Assembly: GCA_030153045.1 (NCBI GenBank)
Contig: JASLID010000001.1
Location: 1-59,872 of the forward strand
Source of the DNA: Flavobacterium sp.
GTDB taxonomy: Bacteria; Bacteroidota; Bacteroidia; Flavobacteriales; Flavobacteriaceae
Reading direction: 5' to 3'
Length of the DNA stretch: 59,872 nucleotides
This document shows, one piece after another, positions 34,358 to 42,561 of this stretch (the first letter of the stretch is position 1; the number at the start of each line of letters is the position of its first letter). Position numbers and translations under genes: made by a program. The notes beneath the pieces are model-generated. The model was given only the letters and a program-made list of their open reading frames with translations, did not search any database and was not told the origin of the DNA.

Positions 34358-34410
34358 GAGGTTTAAATTTTCAGCAAAATTAGTTTAAAAGTTGCAAAGC
34401 AGCAAAGATG

Positions 34411-34426
34411 TAATTTTGTAACTTTG
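34411..34426 (+). promoter_or_regulatory. Two abutting -7 boxes before the MFS transporter gene
   Basis: TAATTTTG (34411-34418) and TAACTTTG (34419-34426) both match TAnnTTTG and are directly adjacent. Either would start transcription before ATG 34445, which favours that start over the in-frame TTG at 34424 that falls inside the second box. Confidence 0.45.
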
Positions 34427-34444
34427 GTTTTTACTCTACTGCCA

Positions 34445-35674
34445 ATGCTTCAAAACGCCCTTAATCGCTACATCAACAACTTCAGAGGATTTTCAAGAGA
34501 AATTTGGATTTTAACTTTAATCACTTTCATTAACCGAGCCGGAACAATGGTTTTGCCATTTTTGTCGAAGTATTTGAAAGAAGATTTGCATTTTAGTTAT
34601 TCGGAAGTGGGTTGGATCATGGTTAGTTTCGGAGTCGGTTCCATGTGTGGTTCTTGGCTAGGCGGTAAATTGTCGGATAAGATTGGTTTTTACAAAATCA
34701 TGATTTTCAGTTTGTTTTTTAGCGGAATTGCATTTTTTGCCCTCCAATATATTACGAGTTTTGTTGGACTTTGTATAGGTATGTTTCTTATTATGATTAT
34801 TGCCGATATGTTTCGTCCCGCCATGTTTGTTTCTTTAGGCGCTTATGCAAAAAAAGAAGACAGAACACGAGCACTGACTTTAGTCAGATTGGCGATTAAT
34901 CTTGGTTTTGCAGCTGGTCCGGCTTTAGGAGGTTTAATTATTATGAATATTGGCTACGGAGGTTTATTTTGGGTTGATGGAGCCACCTGCATTTTAGCCA
35001 TTTTGATCTTCTGGGGTACTGTAAAAGAGAAAACCAAATCTAAATATACAGACAAAGAACATCCAGGCGAAATACTCACCCACTCGGTTTTTAAAGACAA
35101 ACCTTTTTGGATATTTTTATCCTGTTGTACTATTACAGGTGTTTTGTTCTTCCAGCTTTTTACAACCATTCCATTATATCATAAAGAACAGTTTAATTTA
35201 ACTGAATTTCAAACCGGTTTACTATTAATGATGAACGGCTTATTGATTTTCTTTTTAGAAATGCCTATTGTAAGTATTGTGGAAAGAAAAAAATTAGACA
35301 AAGTAAAAATAGTTACTTATGGCGCGTTGGCAATGACCATTAGTTTGTTTTTAATGTTAGTAAATACTTGGGCTGGTATTTTAATCATCATGATGTTGTT
35401 TATGACTTTTGGGGAAATGTTTGCTTTTCCATTCTCTAACTCATTTGCCTTGAGCAGAGCTCCTAAAGGACATGAAGGACGTTATATGGCCATTTTTACT
35501 ATGAGTTACAGTTTGGCTCACATTGCATCAGCTAAAATTGGTATGGAAATTATCTCCCATTTTGGCTACCAAGCCAACTGGCTTTTTATGGGAATCTTAG
35601 GTGTTATCTCAGTGCTTTTAGGTTTCTGGGTTTTTTCTATAGTAAAAAAAGAACAACAACTTGTTCATGCATAA
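34445..35674 (+). CDS. MFS multidrug-type transporter
   Basis: 409 residues with about 12 membrane helices. The N-terminal half contains LTLITFINRAGTMVLPFLSKYLKEDLHFSYSEVGW and the loop GSWLGGKLSDKIGFYK, the conserved MFS loop 2-3 motif G.xxxDrxGrk. LVRLAINLGFAAGPALGGLI fits motif C of drug antiporters. It resembles MdtH-type drug exporters, but the substrate is unknown. It is a single gene with its own promoter. The start was moved to ATG 34445 because the longer frame begins within a -7 box. Confidence 0.82.
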   Translation: MLQNALNRYINNFRGFSREIWILTLITFINRAGTMVLPFLSKYLKEDLHFSYSEVGWIMVSFGVGSMCGSWLGGKLSDKIGFYKIMIFSLFFSGIAFFALQYITSFVGLCIGMFLIMIIADMFRPAMFVSLGAYAKKEDRTRALTLVRLAINLGFAAGPALGGLIIMNIGYGGLFWVDGATCILAILIFWGTVKEKTKSKYTDKEHPGEILTHSVFKDKPFWIFLSCCTITGVLFFQLFTTIPLYHKEQFNLTEFQTGLLLMMNGLLIFFLEMPIVSIVERKKLDKVKIVTYGALAMTISLFLMLVNTWAGILIIMMLFMTFGEMFAFPFSNSFALSRAPKGHEGRYMAIFTMSYSLAHIASAKIGMEIISHFGYQANWLFMGILGVISVLLGFWVFSIVKKEQQLVHA

Positions 35675-35712
35675 ATACTTAACTTGTATTTTATTTAAAA
35701 TTAACTTAAAAA

Positions 35713-35767
35713 ATAGTTAAATAACTATAAAAATAGTTGTGTAACTAAAAAACTAGTTGTACGTTTG
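35713..35767 (+). promoter_or_regulatory. blaI promoter with a cluster of BlaI-like dyads
   Basis: Three dyads sit in a row: ATAGTTAAATAACTAT (35713-35728, 7-bp arms), TAGTTgtgtAACTA (35734-35747) and AACTAGTT (35751-35758). The first two centres are 20 bases apart, two helical turns. The promoter TTG (35737-35739)-N20-TACGTTTG (35760-35767) runs through the second and third dyads, so a BlaI dimer bound there would block transcription of its own operon. Confidence 0.55.
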
Positions 35768-35805
35768 TTCCTGTCAAGCTCAAACTGACAATCAATTTTT
35801 AGGAT

Positions 35806-36165
35806 ATGCAAAAGTTAACAAACAAAGAAGAAGAGATCATGCACATTTTATGGAAGCTTAAAAAAGCTTTTGTAAAGGAAGTCATGGCCGAAATAACAGA
35901 AGATCAGCCACACTACAACACACTTTCAACTATCATTAGAAATTTAGAAGAAAAAGGTTTTGTTGGACACAATGCCTTTGGAAATACCCACCAGTATTTT
36001 CCAGTGGTTAAGATGGAAGAGTATCGCAAGAAATTTATGAATACAGCTATTGACAATTACTTCAACAGTTCGTACAAAAATTTGGTTTCCTTTTTTGCCG
36101 AAGAAGATAAAATTTCGGCAGATGAATTACGAGAAATTTTAGACATAATCGAGAAAAAGAAATAG
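35806..36165 (+). CDS. BlaI/MecI/CopY-family repressor
   Basis: 119 residues. The winged helix domain is at about 1-75 (LTNKEEEIMHILWKLKKAFVKEVM, HYNTLSTIIRNLEEKGFVGHNAFGNTHQYFPVV). The dimerisation helices follow at about 80-119 (FNSSYKNLVSFFAEEDKISADELREILDIIEKK). It is predicted to repress its own operon through the upstream dyads and to be inactivated by proteolysis triggered by the M56 partner encoded 2 bases downstream. The signal is unknown in Bacteroidetes. Confidence 0.9.
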   Translation: MQKLTNKEEEIMHILWKLKKAFVKEVMAEITEDQPHYNTLSTIIRNLEEKGFVGHNAFGNTHQYFPVVKMEEYRKKFMNTAIDNYFNSSYKNLVSFFAEEDKISADELREILDIIEKKK

Positions 36166-36167
36166 TT

Positions 36168-37991
36168 ATGGAAACACTTTTCATATATCTGCTAAAAGCC
36201 AGTGCTCTACTTTCAGTGTACTTTCTAGCGTATCATTTTCTACTGAGAAAAGAAACATTTTTTACAACGAATAGATGGTTTTTATTGGCCGGAATGCTTA
36301 CTTCTGCTATTATGCCATTGCTATTTATTAAAAAAATAATTTTAGTAGAGAGACCTAAAGTGGCTTTTAATGAATTAGTGGAGTTTTCTGGAAATTCAAC
36401 CGTACATCAGGTTCCGGTTCAGGAAGTAACTTCAATCGATTGGTTTCAGTTTACAGCCATTGGATATAGCATCATAGCAGTGTTTTTATTTGTCAAAATT
36501 CTAACTCACTTAGCTTCTCTTTTTAAACTATTGCACAAAAAAGAAGTGATTAAGAAAGACCAATTTTCACTAGTCGATTTAAATGAAGATATTGCTCCAT
36601 TTTCTTTTTTCAACTATATCGTTTACAACTCCAGTTATTATACAAACGACGAATTGCACAGCATTTTATTGCATGAAAAAATACATAGCCAAGAAAAGCA
36701 TTCTGTAGATGTCATGTTGACTAAATTATTCTGCATCATTTTCTGGTTCAATCCATTTATGTGGTTATATAAAAAGGCTATTACTCAAAACTTAGAATAC
36801 ATTGCTGATCAAAAGGCGATACAACATATCGAAGACAAAAAAGTGTATCAAAAAGCACTTTTAAAAGTAGTTACTCATCAAAACTGCTTATCAATTACTA
36901 ATCATTTTTATCAATCATTAATCAAAAAACGAATTGTTATGTTAAACAAAAATCAATCAAAAAAGTTAAATTCATGGAAGTACGCGTTGATACTTCCAGT
37001 ATTAGTAGCCTTTGTAATTTTCTTTCAAGTGAAACTCATTGCACAGGAAAAACAAAGTTCACTTCCTAACGGCTCTACCATTTCTTCTCCTACACAAAAT
37101 GTGACAGAAATGATTTGGACAAAAAATAGTTCTGACGAAGAACTAAAAAGAGACATTGAATCTATGAAAAAAGAAGGAGTAAATGTCAAATATTCTAAAC
37201 TGAAAAGAAATAGTAAGGGTGAGATCACCGGAATTAGAGTCGAATTTAAAGACGAAAATGGAAAAACGGGTGTCAATCATATCATGAGCGATGAGCCTAT
37301 AAAACCTATCTACTTGAGAAAAACCGCTAATCACGTTGGATTTGTAACATCAAGTAAAGCAAGAATAGCGTCTACCAACAAAACGGAAGACGATGATGAC
37401 GATCAGGATTATAGTTTTTCATTTTCAGGGGATGATGAGATTCCTGCAGTTCCTCATATTGCTGACATAGAAATTCCTGAGCCTCCTGTACCTCCAGTTT
37501 ATCCTTATAATAATATAATGGAAATGCCGAATGCTCCTTCTTTCCCTAGAGTTCCAAACGCTCCTAGACTTCCATTAAATGTAAACGACGAAAAAGCGAT
37601 GGCAGCATTTGAAAAAGAAATGGCCGTTTTTGAGAAAAAAATGAAACTAGCCGAAAAAGAATTTGAAGCCAAAATGGAAGTTTACGAAAAAGAGATGGAT
37701 GAAAATGATCCAAAAATGAAAAACTTCGAAAAAGAAATGGAGAAGTTTGAGGAAGAAATGGAGGAATATCAAAATCAATTGGAAATAACCATTGAAAAAA
37801 ATATAGAAAAAAATCAACATTCAAGTAGAATGTCTAGAGAGGAATCTAAAATAGCTAGAGACGAATCAAAAGTTGCTCATAAAGAAGCGATGAAAGCTCA
37901 TGCGGAAGCAATGAAAGCCCGTGAAGAAGCTCTAAAAGATGCAGAAATTGCTAGAAAAGAAGCAATTAAAGCAAGAAAACACAGAGAATAA
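36168..37991 (+). CDS. M56-family membrane metalloprotease sensor (BlaR1-like)
   Basis: 607 residues. Membrane helices are at about 4-24, 34-55, 94-120 and 268-290. The zinc protease motif HEKIH is at 169-173, followed by FWFNPFMWLYKKAITQNLEYIADQKAI, which is typical of M56. In place of the penicillin-binding sensor domain of classical BlaR1, the exported C-terminus has an acidic patch (about 405-425), a Pro-rich stretch (about 430-470) and long charged, heptad-like helices (about 475-607; EKEM, EAMKAREEALKD). The signal it senses is therefore probably not a beta-lactam. It is 2 bases after the BlaI gene. Confidence 0.87.
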   Translation: METLFIYLLKASALLSVYFLAYHFLLRKETFFTTNRWFLLAGMLTSAIMPLLFIKKIILVERPKVAFNELVEFSGNSTVHQVPVQEVTSIDWFQFTAIGYSIIAVFLFVKILTHLASLFKLLHKKEVIKKDQFSLVDLNEDIAPFSFFNYIVYNSSYYTNDELHSILLHEKIHSQEKHSVDVMLTKLFCIIFWFNPFMWLYKKAITQNLEYIADQKAIQHIEDKKVYQKALLKVVTHQNCLSITNHFYQSLIKKRIVMLNKNQSKKLNSWKYALILPVLVAFVIFFQVKLIAQEKQSSLPNGSTISSPTQNVTEMIWTKNSSDEELKRDIESMKKEGVNVKYSKLKRNSKGEITGIRVEFKDENGKTGVNHIMSDEPIKPIYLRKTANHVGFVTSSKARIASTNKTEDDDDDQDYSFSFSGDDEIPAVPHIADIEIPEPPVPPVYPYNNIMEMPNAPSFPRVPNAPRLPLNVNDEKAMAAFEKEMAVFEKKMKLAEKEFEAKMEVYEKEMDENDPKMKNFEKEMEKFEEEMEEYQNQLEITIEKNIEKNQHSSRMSREESKIARDESKVAHKEAMKAHAEAMKAREEALKDAEIARKEAIKARKHRE

Positions 37992-38050
37992 AAAGAATAA
38001 AATCATCACCTGAGCCAAAGGCAAACTGGCGAAGCAATCAAAATCAAAAA

Positions 38051-38080
38051 GACTACCACAAATTATGGTAGTCTTTTTTT
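38051..38080 (+). terminator. Terminator of the blaI-M56 operon
   Basis: The stem gactacca (38051-38058) pairs with tggtagtc (38066-38073), followed by seven T residues. It directly abuts a TATATTTG box that serves the next small gene. Confidence 0.85.
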
Positions 38081-38103
38081 ATATTTGCAGAAATAAATAA
38101 TTT

Positions 38104-38247
38104 ATGTACAAGATATTAGCTAAAATAAATAAACTTGTTCTACCTAGTTTTTCCAAACAGAGGTTAGATTTAGCCAAAGCCAAAAAATGGCAAATGGCAA
38201 TTATTGGCTGGAGATACTATGTAACTACCAAGGCTCTAGGCAATTAA
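38104..38247 (+). CDS. 47-residue basic protein, conserved small ORF
   Basis: The translation runs MYKILAKINKLVLPSFSKQR ... KKWQMAIIGWRYYVTTKALGN, 47 residues with stop at 38245-38247. It is strongly basic, with two amphipathic segments. A TATATTTG box at 38080-38087 precedes the ATG by 16 bases, and the frame has normal codon use. From memory, near-identical short proteins occur in many Flavobacteriaceae, sometimes mislabelled SsrA-binding protein; nothing in the sequence resembles SmpB. The WQMAIIGWRYYVT core suggests a conserved membrane- or RNA-interacting peptide. Function unknown. Confidence 0.68.
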   Translation: MYKILAKINKLVLPSFSKQRLDLAKAKKWQMAIIGWRYYVTTKALGN

Positions 38248-38287
38248 TTTACAGTTAAAAATTTAATTATTTATTTTTAAAATCTTA

Positions 38288-38318
38288 TTTGCATTTTAAT
38301 CAAATATCCCTATATTTG
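38288..38318 (+). promoter_or_regulatory. Promoter of tRNA-Arg
   Basis: TTTG (38288-38291) followed after 19 bases by TATATTTG (38311-38318) is a full match to the Bacteroidetes promoter consensus. It lies about 45 bases before the tRNA. Confidence 0.65.
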
Positions 38319-38363
38319 CACCCGCATTCAGCAAGATAATATCTTCTGCATTGTAAAACAAAA

Positions 38364-38437
38364 GGCCTCGTGGCGCAACTGAATAGCGCATCTGATTACG
38401 GCTCAGAAGGTTACTGGTTTGAATCCAGTCGAGGTCA
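38364..38437 (+). tRNA. tRNA-Arg (anticodon ACG)
   Basis: 74 nt cloverleaf. The acceptor arms are ggcctcg (38364-38370) and cgaggtc (38430-38436) with A as discriminator. The anticodon arm tctga/tcaga encloses TTACGGC, giving anticodon ACG, and the T arm contains ggtttgaatcc. The CCA end is not encoded. It reads CGU/CGC/CGA codons when A34 is deaminated. It has its own promoter and terminator. Confidence 0.95.
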
Positions 38438-38442
38438 CGAAA

Positions 38443-38470
38443 AAAGCTCACCAACTGGTGGGCTTTTTTT
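38443..38470 (+). terminator. Terminator of tRNA-Arg
   Basis: The arms aaagctcacca and tggtgggcttt form a stem with one mismatch, followed by a T tract. It lies immediately past the tRNA. Confidence 0.8.
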
Positions 38471-38542
38471 ATTTTAATCTCTTCTTAAACACCCCCCTAT
38501 TTGTCTGATTTTTAGCTATATTTGCACACTAAAAACATTTAT

Positions 38543-40924
38543 GTGAGTATCGAAAAGAAAATAGCAGCTCTGATTAGTTGGTTTTTATCACGCCCTAAAA
38601 CCTCAGGGCTTATTGTTTTTATATCCCTATTTTCATTTTTTAGCATTATTCTATTTTTTAAATACCAAGCTTTAAAACAAAGTGAACAACACGAAATGGA
38701 AAGCATTTTAGCTGTTGTCAAAAAAAACATTGAACAAAATTTAAAAAATAGTTATGCTGCCACTATTACCTTAGCATTAACCATTGATGACAATGGGAAT
38801 CCTAAAAATTTTGAAAAAATTGCAGAACAAATTATCAATAGTAACAATTATATTGATGCTGTACAATTAGTTCCCAATGGAGTTATAAAATATACGTATC
38901 CATTAAAAGGTAACGAAGCGGCAACTAATTTTGATATACTACATAGCCCCTTGCATAGGCAAGCTGCTTTAAAAGCAATCAAAACAAAATCCATTTATTT
39001 TTCAGGCCCGGTAGAGCTAAAACAAGGAGGTTTAGGCGTTGTTGGTCGTTTACCCGTATTTAAAAAAGGTGAATTTTGGGGATTTTCGGCAGTAATCGTA
39101 AAATTTAAAACACTTATAAAATCAACCGGTATTTCTTCTTTTGAAAAAGGAAAGTTTTATTTTCAACTTTCAAAGAAAAACCCTTTAACAAACAAAGAAG
39201 AATTTTTTCTTGAAAACAAATCTTCTTTACTCAAAAAAACCTTTAAAAAGGTGGAAATTCCCGAAGGAGATTGGACTTTATACATCGTTTCTAAAGACAA
39301 AAATTATTCGCTTGTATTTTTTCCTCTTTTTGGTATTGCATTTCTGTTAAGCTCGCTTTGCGGACTTTTTGCCACTACTCTACTTAAAAAACCTTCTGAA
39401 TTACAAGAATTAGTTAATCTGCAAACAAAAAAAATAATTCAAAGTGAATTTTTATTCAAATCAATTTTCGAACATGCAGGTCTAGGAATTGTACATACTA
39501 ATTCTATCGACGGTACTTTTATCGATGCAAATGATAAATTCTGTGAACTCATTGGTTATAACCAAGAGGAAATAAAGAAAATGAATTTCATGATGATTAC
39601 ACATCCTGATGATTTGAATGAAGATTTAGTGAATATGAAAAAAATGAGAGATGGTGTAATTAGCCAATTTTCAATGGAAAAAAGATATTTTCACAAAAAC
39701 GGAAAGATCATTTGGATAAACATAACGGTTTCTTCTCTATGGGAAAAAAATGAAGAACCAAACAATCATATTGCCATTATTGAAGACATTTCCAGCAGAA
39801 AAGAATCTGAAAGACAGGTATTAGAATCTCAACAAAAAATTAAAGATTTAATTGATAGTATTGATGGTATCGTTTGGGAAGGAAATTCAGAAGACCCTGG
39901 CATTACTTACATGAGTAAAAAAGTAGAATCGATTTTAGGATACACTCCTGAAGAATGGATTGCTGATGATTATTTTTGGAGAAAAATAATTCATCCTGAT
40001 GATAAGGATTGGGTTATCGAATACAGTACTAATTGTGGCCGAGAAAAAAGACCATTTGACCACGAATATAGAATGATCGCTAAAAATGGTAGCGTCGTAT
40101 GGGTTCGTGATATTGTAAGTGTTTATCATGAAAGCGAAAATGCAATTAAATTTAGAGGAATTTTAATTGATATTACAAAATCTAAGCAATTTGAAATAGA
40201 TTTAAATAACTCGCTGAAATTAGTCACTGAACAAAACAAACGACTGCTAAATTTTTCGCATATTGTATCGCATAATTTACGATCTCACACCAGTAACATT
40301 GAGTCTTTGATTAGTTTGATTGAAATGAGTGAAGACGAAAAAGAACGAGACGAATTATTAGTTTTATTAAAATCGGTTTCAGAAACATTAAATCAAACCA
40401 TGACCAACTTAAATGAAGTTGTTTCCATACAAACCAATATAAATCCTGTTATTGAAGAATTAAATCTTAATAAATACGTCAATAAAACAATAGAAGTTTT
40501 ACGAAACCAAATTATTAAAAACGAAGCGGTTATAACAAATACAATTTCAGATGACGTAATGGTAAGCTTTAATCCTGCTTATCTAGAAAGCGTTTTGCTT
40601 AATTTTATATCTAATGCCATTCGATACAGACATCCCGACAGGAAGCCTGAAATTGAGCTTAAAGCATACACAGAAGACAATTATCAAATACTTGAAATCA
40701 AAGACAATGGTATAGGTATTGATTTAAAGAAAAACGGAAAAAAATTATTCGGTTTATACAAAACTTTTACTAAAAACCCTGAATCAAGAGGAATTGGACT
40801 TTTTATTACAAAAAATCAAATTGATACTATGAAAGGTAAAATAGAAGTAGAAAGCAATATAGACATAGGTACAACTTTTAAAATATATTTTAATAATGCT
40901 CCACAAGAGAATTTACATCATTGA
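38543..40924 (+). CDS. CHASE-PAS sensor histidine kinase
   Basis: 793 residues from GTG 38543. The TTG 21 bases upstream is part of a TATATTTG -7 box (38517-38524), and the nearby ATG is out of frame, so GTG is chosen. Order: membrane helix (about 21-40), extracytoplasmic CHASE-like domain (about 50-250: VQLVPNGVIKYTYPLKGNE, SIYFSGPVELKQGGLGVVGRLPVF), second helix (about 262-285), two PAS domains with PAC (about 305-430 and 435-550), then HisKA with phospho-acceptor His577 in VSHNLRSH and HATPase_c (NFISNAIRYR, DNGIGIDL, RGIGLFITKN). It overlaps the response regulator by 29 bases. Confidence 0.88.
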   Translation: MSIEKKIAALISWFLSRPKTSGLIVFISLFSFFSIILFFKYQALKQSEQHEMESILAVVKKNIEQNLKNSYAATITLALTIDDNGNPKNFEKIAEQIINSNNYIDAVQLVPNGVIKYTYPLKGNEAATNFDILHSPLHRQAALKAIKTKSIYFSGPVELKQGGLGVVGRLPVFKKGEFWGFSAVIVKFKTLIKSTGISSFEKGKFYFQLSKKNPLTNKEEFFLENKSSLLKKTFKKVEIPEGDWTLYIVSKDKNYSLVFFPLFGIAFLLSSLCGLFATTLLKKPSELQELVNLQTKKIIQSEFLFKSIFEHAGLGIVHTNSIDGTFIDANDKFCELIGYNQEEIKKMNFMMITHPDDLNEDLVNMKKMRDGVISQFSMEKRYFHKNGKIIWINITVSSLWEKNEEPNNHIAIIEDISSRKESERQVLESQQKIKDLIDSIDGIVWEGNSEDPGITYMSKKVESILGYTPEEWIADDYFWRKIIHPDDKDWVIEYSTNCGREKRPFDHEYRMIAKNGSVVWVRDIVSVYHESENAIKFRGILIDITKSKQFEIDLNNSLKLVTEQNKRLLNFSHIVSHNLRSHTSNIESLISLIEMSEDEKERDELLVLLKSVSETLNQTMTNLNEVVSIQTNINPVIEELNLNKYVNKTIEVLRNQIIKNEAVITNTISDDVMVSFNPAYLESVLLNFISNAIRYRHPDRKPEIELKAYTEDNYQILEIKDNGIGIDLKKNGKKLFGLYKTFTKNPESRGIGLFITKNQIDTMKGKIEVESNIDIGTTFKIYFNNAPQENLHH

Positions 40925-41279
40925 TGATGACCCTATATACAAATTAATCACTAAAAAGTTGATTGAAAAAACGAAGCTTTATGGTGAAACCAAAGAATTT
41001 AACAATGGAAATGAAGCTATAACTTATTTTGAAGCTACTTCTGATTTACCCGATGTTCTTTTTCTTGATTTAGAAATGCCCGAAATGGATGGATGGGAAT
41101 TTCTAGATGCGTTTTGTAAATTAGAGAAAAGAATCAATAAAGAAAGCACAGTTTATATAGCCAGTTCATCTATTGCAATCGAAGATAAATTAAAAGCCCA
41201 AAAGTACAAATGTGTTAAAGAGTTTTTGAGCAAACCAATCAATTTGGACAAATTGAAAAAAATAGCTGAACAAGATTAA
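40896..41279 (+). CDS. Single-domain response regulator
   Basis: 127 residues of a CheY-like receiver domain without output domain. The acidic pocket is Asp10/Asp11, the phospho-acceptor is Asp58 in VLFLDLEMPEMDGWEF, the Ser/Thr position is in YIASSSI and the conserved Lys is in FLSKPIN. Its start lies within the last codons of the sensor kinase (29-base overlap), so the two are almost certainly partners. With no DNA-binding domain it must act through protein contact. Confidence 0.92.
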   Translation: MLHKRIYIIDDDPIYKLITKKLIEKTKLYGETKEFNNGNEAITYFEATSDLPDVLFLDLEMPEMDGWEFLDAFCKLEKRINKESTVYIASSSIAIEDKLKAQKYKCVKEFLSKPINLDKLKKIAEQD

Positions 41280-41306
41280 ATAATATTTGATTTCAAATTA
41301 AAGACA

Positions 41307-41879
41307 ATGAATACCGATTATATTTACGATAAAGAATTCAACCAAATTACCTTTTCTCAATACGAAATTACCCAAAAAGAATACGAAAACTGTGTCTTTA
41401 ACTATTGTGATTTAACGCAATGTAGTTTTCAAGGCGCAACATTTGTCGATTGTACTTTCAATTTTTGTAACTTTAAAGAAGCTAAACTAGGTCATGTAGG
41501 TTTGCGCAATGTCATGTTTATCAATTGCGACTTTACCAGCGTTAATTTTGCTATGACCGATCAAGTGATTTACGAATTTCACTTTACTGATTGCAAATTA
41601 GATTACACTCAATTTTATGATTTGAAGCTGAAAAATATGAATTTTACCAATTGCAGTATGGTAAGTGTCGATTTTATGAAATCTGATTTAACCGAAGCAA
41701 TGTTTGATAATTGCAACTTGCATTTAGCCGTTTTCGATCAAGCCATTGCCAATAAAGCCGATTTTTATTCTAGTTACTTCTTTTCCATTGATCCTGAAAA
41801 AACCAAGTTAAAGAAAGCCATTTTTTCTCAAGAAAACATTAAAGGCTTGCTTGATAAATACGAGATAACAATAAAATAA
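41307..41879 (+). CDS. Pentapeptide repeat protein (Qnr-like fold)
   Basis: 190 residues made of repeated five-residue units with Phe or Leu at the centre, for example CVFNYCDLTQCSFQGATFVDCTFNFCNFKEA and CSMVSVDFMKSDLTEAMFDNCNLHLAVFDQA. These build a right-handed quadrilateral beta-helix. Relatives include QnrA-type gyrase-protecting proteins, but many have no known role. A C-terminal tail (FFSIDPEKTKLKKAIFSQENIKGLLDKYEI) matches the family end. It follows the response regulator by 27 bases and ends 3 bases from the convergent ABC genes. Confidence 0.85.
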   Translation: MNTDYIYDKEFNQITFSQYEITQKEYENCVFNYCDLTQCSFQGATFVDCTFNFCNFKEAKLGHVGLRNVMFINCDFTSVNFAMTDQVIYEFHFTDCKLDYTQFYDLKLKNMNFTNCSMVSVDFMKSDLTEAMFDNCNLHLAVFDQAIANKADFYSSYFFSIDPEKTKLKKAIFSQENIKGLLDKYEITIK

Positions 41880-41882
41880 GGC

Positions 41883-42560
41883 TTAAGAAATTATCTTACC
41901 GTCTTCCATGGTAATCGTTTTATGGGTTCTTGAAGCGAAATCATTATCATGAGTCACAATTAACATCGTTTGATTTTTTTCAATGGTTAACTTATTGAAA
42001 ATATCGAAAACCAAATCACTGTTTTTTTTATCTAAATTTCCTGTAGGCTCATCCCCCATAATAATTAATGGATTGTTTATGAGTGCACGCGCAATGGCAA
42101 CACGCTGTTTTTGCCCTCCACTTAACTGATTAGGCATTTTTAAAGCTTGATCCTGCATATCTAACGTTCGAAGATGTTCCATTGCATTATGCTCTACTTC
42201 TTGTTCTGTAAGCTTGTTGAGTTTTAATCCCGGAAGCATCACATTTCGCAACACGTTGTATTCTGATAGTAAATAATGAAACTGAAAAACAAAGCCAATA
42301 TTTTCATTTCTAATTTGAGCAAAATCTTTATCGGTTTTTCCAGTAACCAATTGTTCATCAATAAATATTTGTCCTTCGTAATCTGTATCCATAGTAGAAA
42401 GCAAATACAATAAGGTCGATTTGCCGCAGCCTGATTTACCAACAATCGAAACAAATTCACCATGATTAATGCTCATTGTAATGTCCTTCAGTACTTTAAA
42501 TTTGACTGGATCATAAAAATATTTAGTTAACCCTATTGTTTCTAATACTTTATTACTCAT
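41883..42560 (-). CDS. ABC transporter ATP-binding protein (MacB/LolD type)
   Basis: 225 residues of a single nucleotide-binding domain. Walker A is GKSGCGKST near 37-45. The signature LSGGQKQRVAIARALINNP precedes Walker B LIIMGDEPTGNLDKKNS, which is the LolD/MacB subgroup motif. The switch His is in MLIVTHDNDFA. It energises the FtsX-like permease encoded directly upstream in the operon. It is the last gene of adaptor-permease-ATPase. Confidence 0.93.
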   Translation of the reverse strand: MSNKVLETIGLTKYFYDPVKFKVLKDITMSINHGEFVSIVGKSGCGKSTLLYLLSTMDTDYEGQIFIDEQLVTGKTDKDFAQIRNENIGFVFQFHYLLSEYNVLRNVMLPGLKLNKLTEQEVEHNAMEHLRTLDMQDQALKMPNQLSGGQKQRVAIARALINNPLIIMGDEPTGNLDKKNSDLVFDIFNKLTIEKNQTMLIVTHDNDFASRTHKTITMEDGKIIS

Positions 42561-42561
42561 T

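Noticed and set aside
36168..37991. Beta-lactam resistance operon
   Set aside because: The BlaI/M56 pair has no beta-lactamase gene beside it and no penicillin-binding sensor domain, so this label would mislead.
38104..38247. Naming the 47-residue protein as SsrA-binding protein SmpB
   Set aside because: No SmpB motif or length; the label used for similar short proteins appears to be an annotation error.
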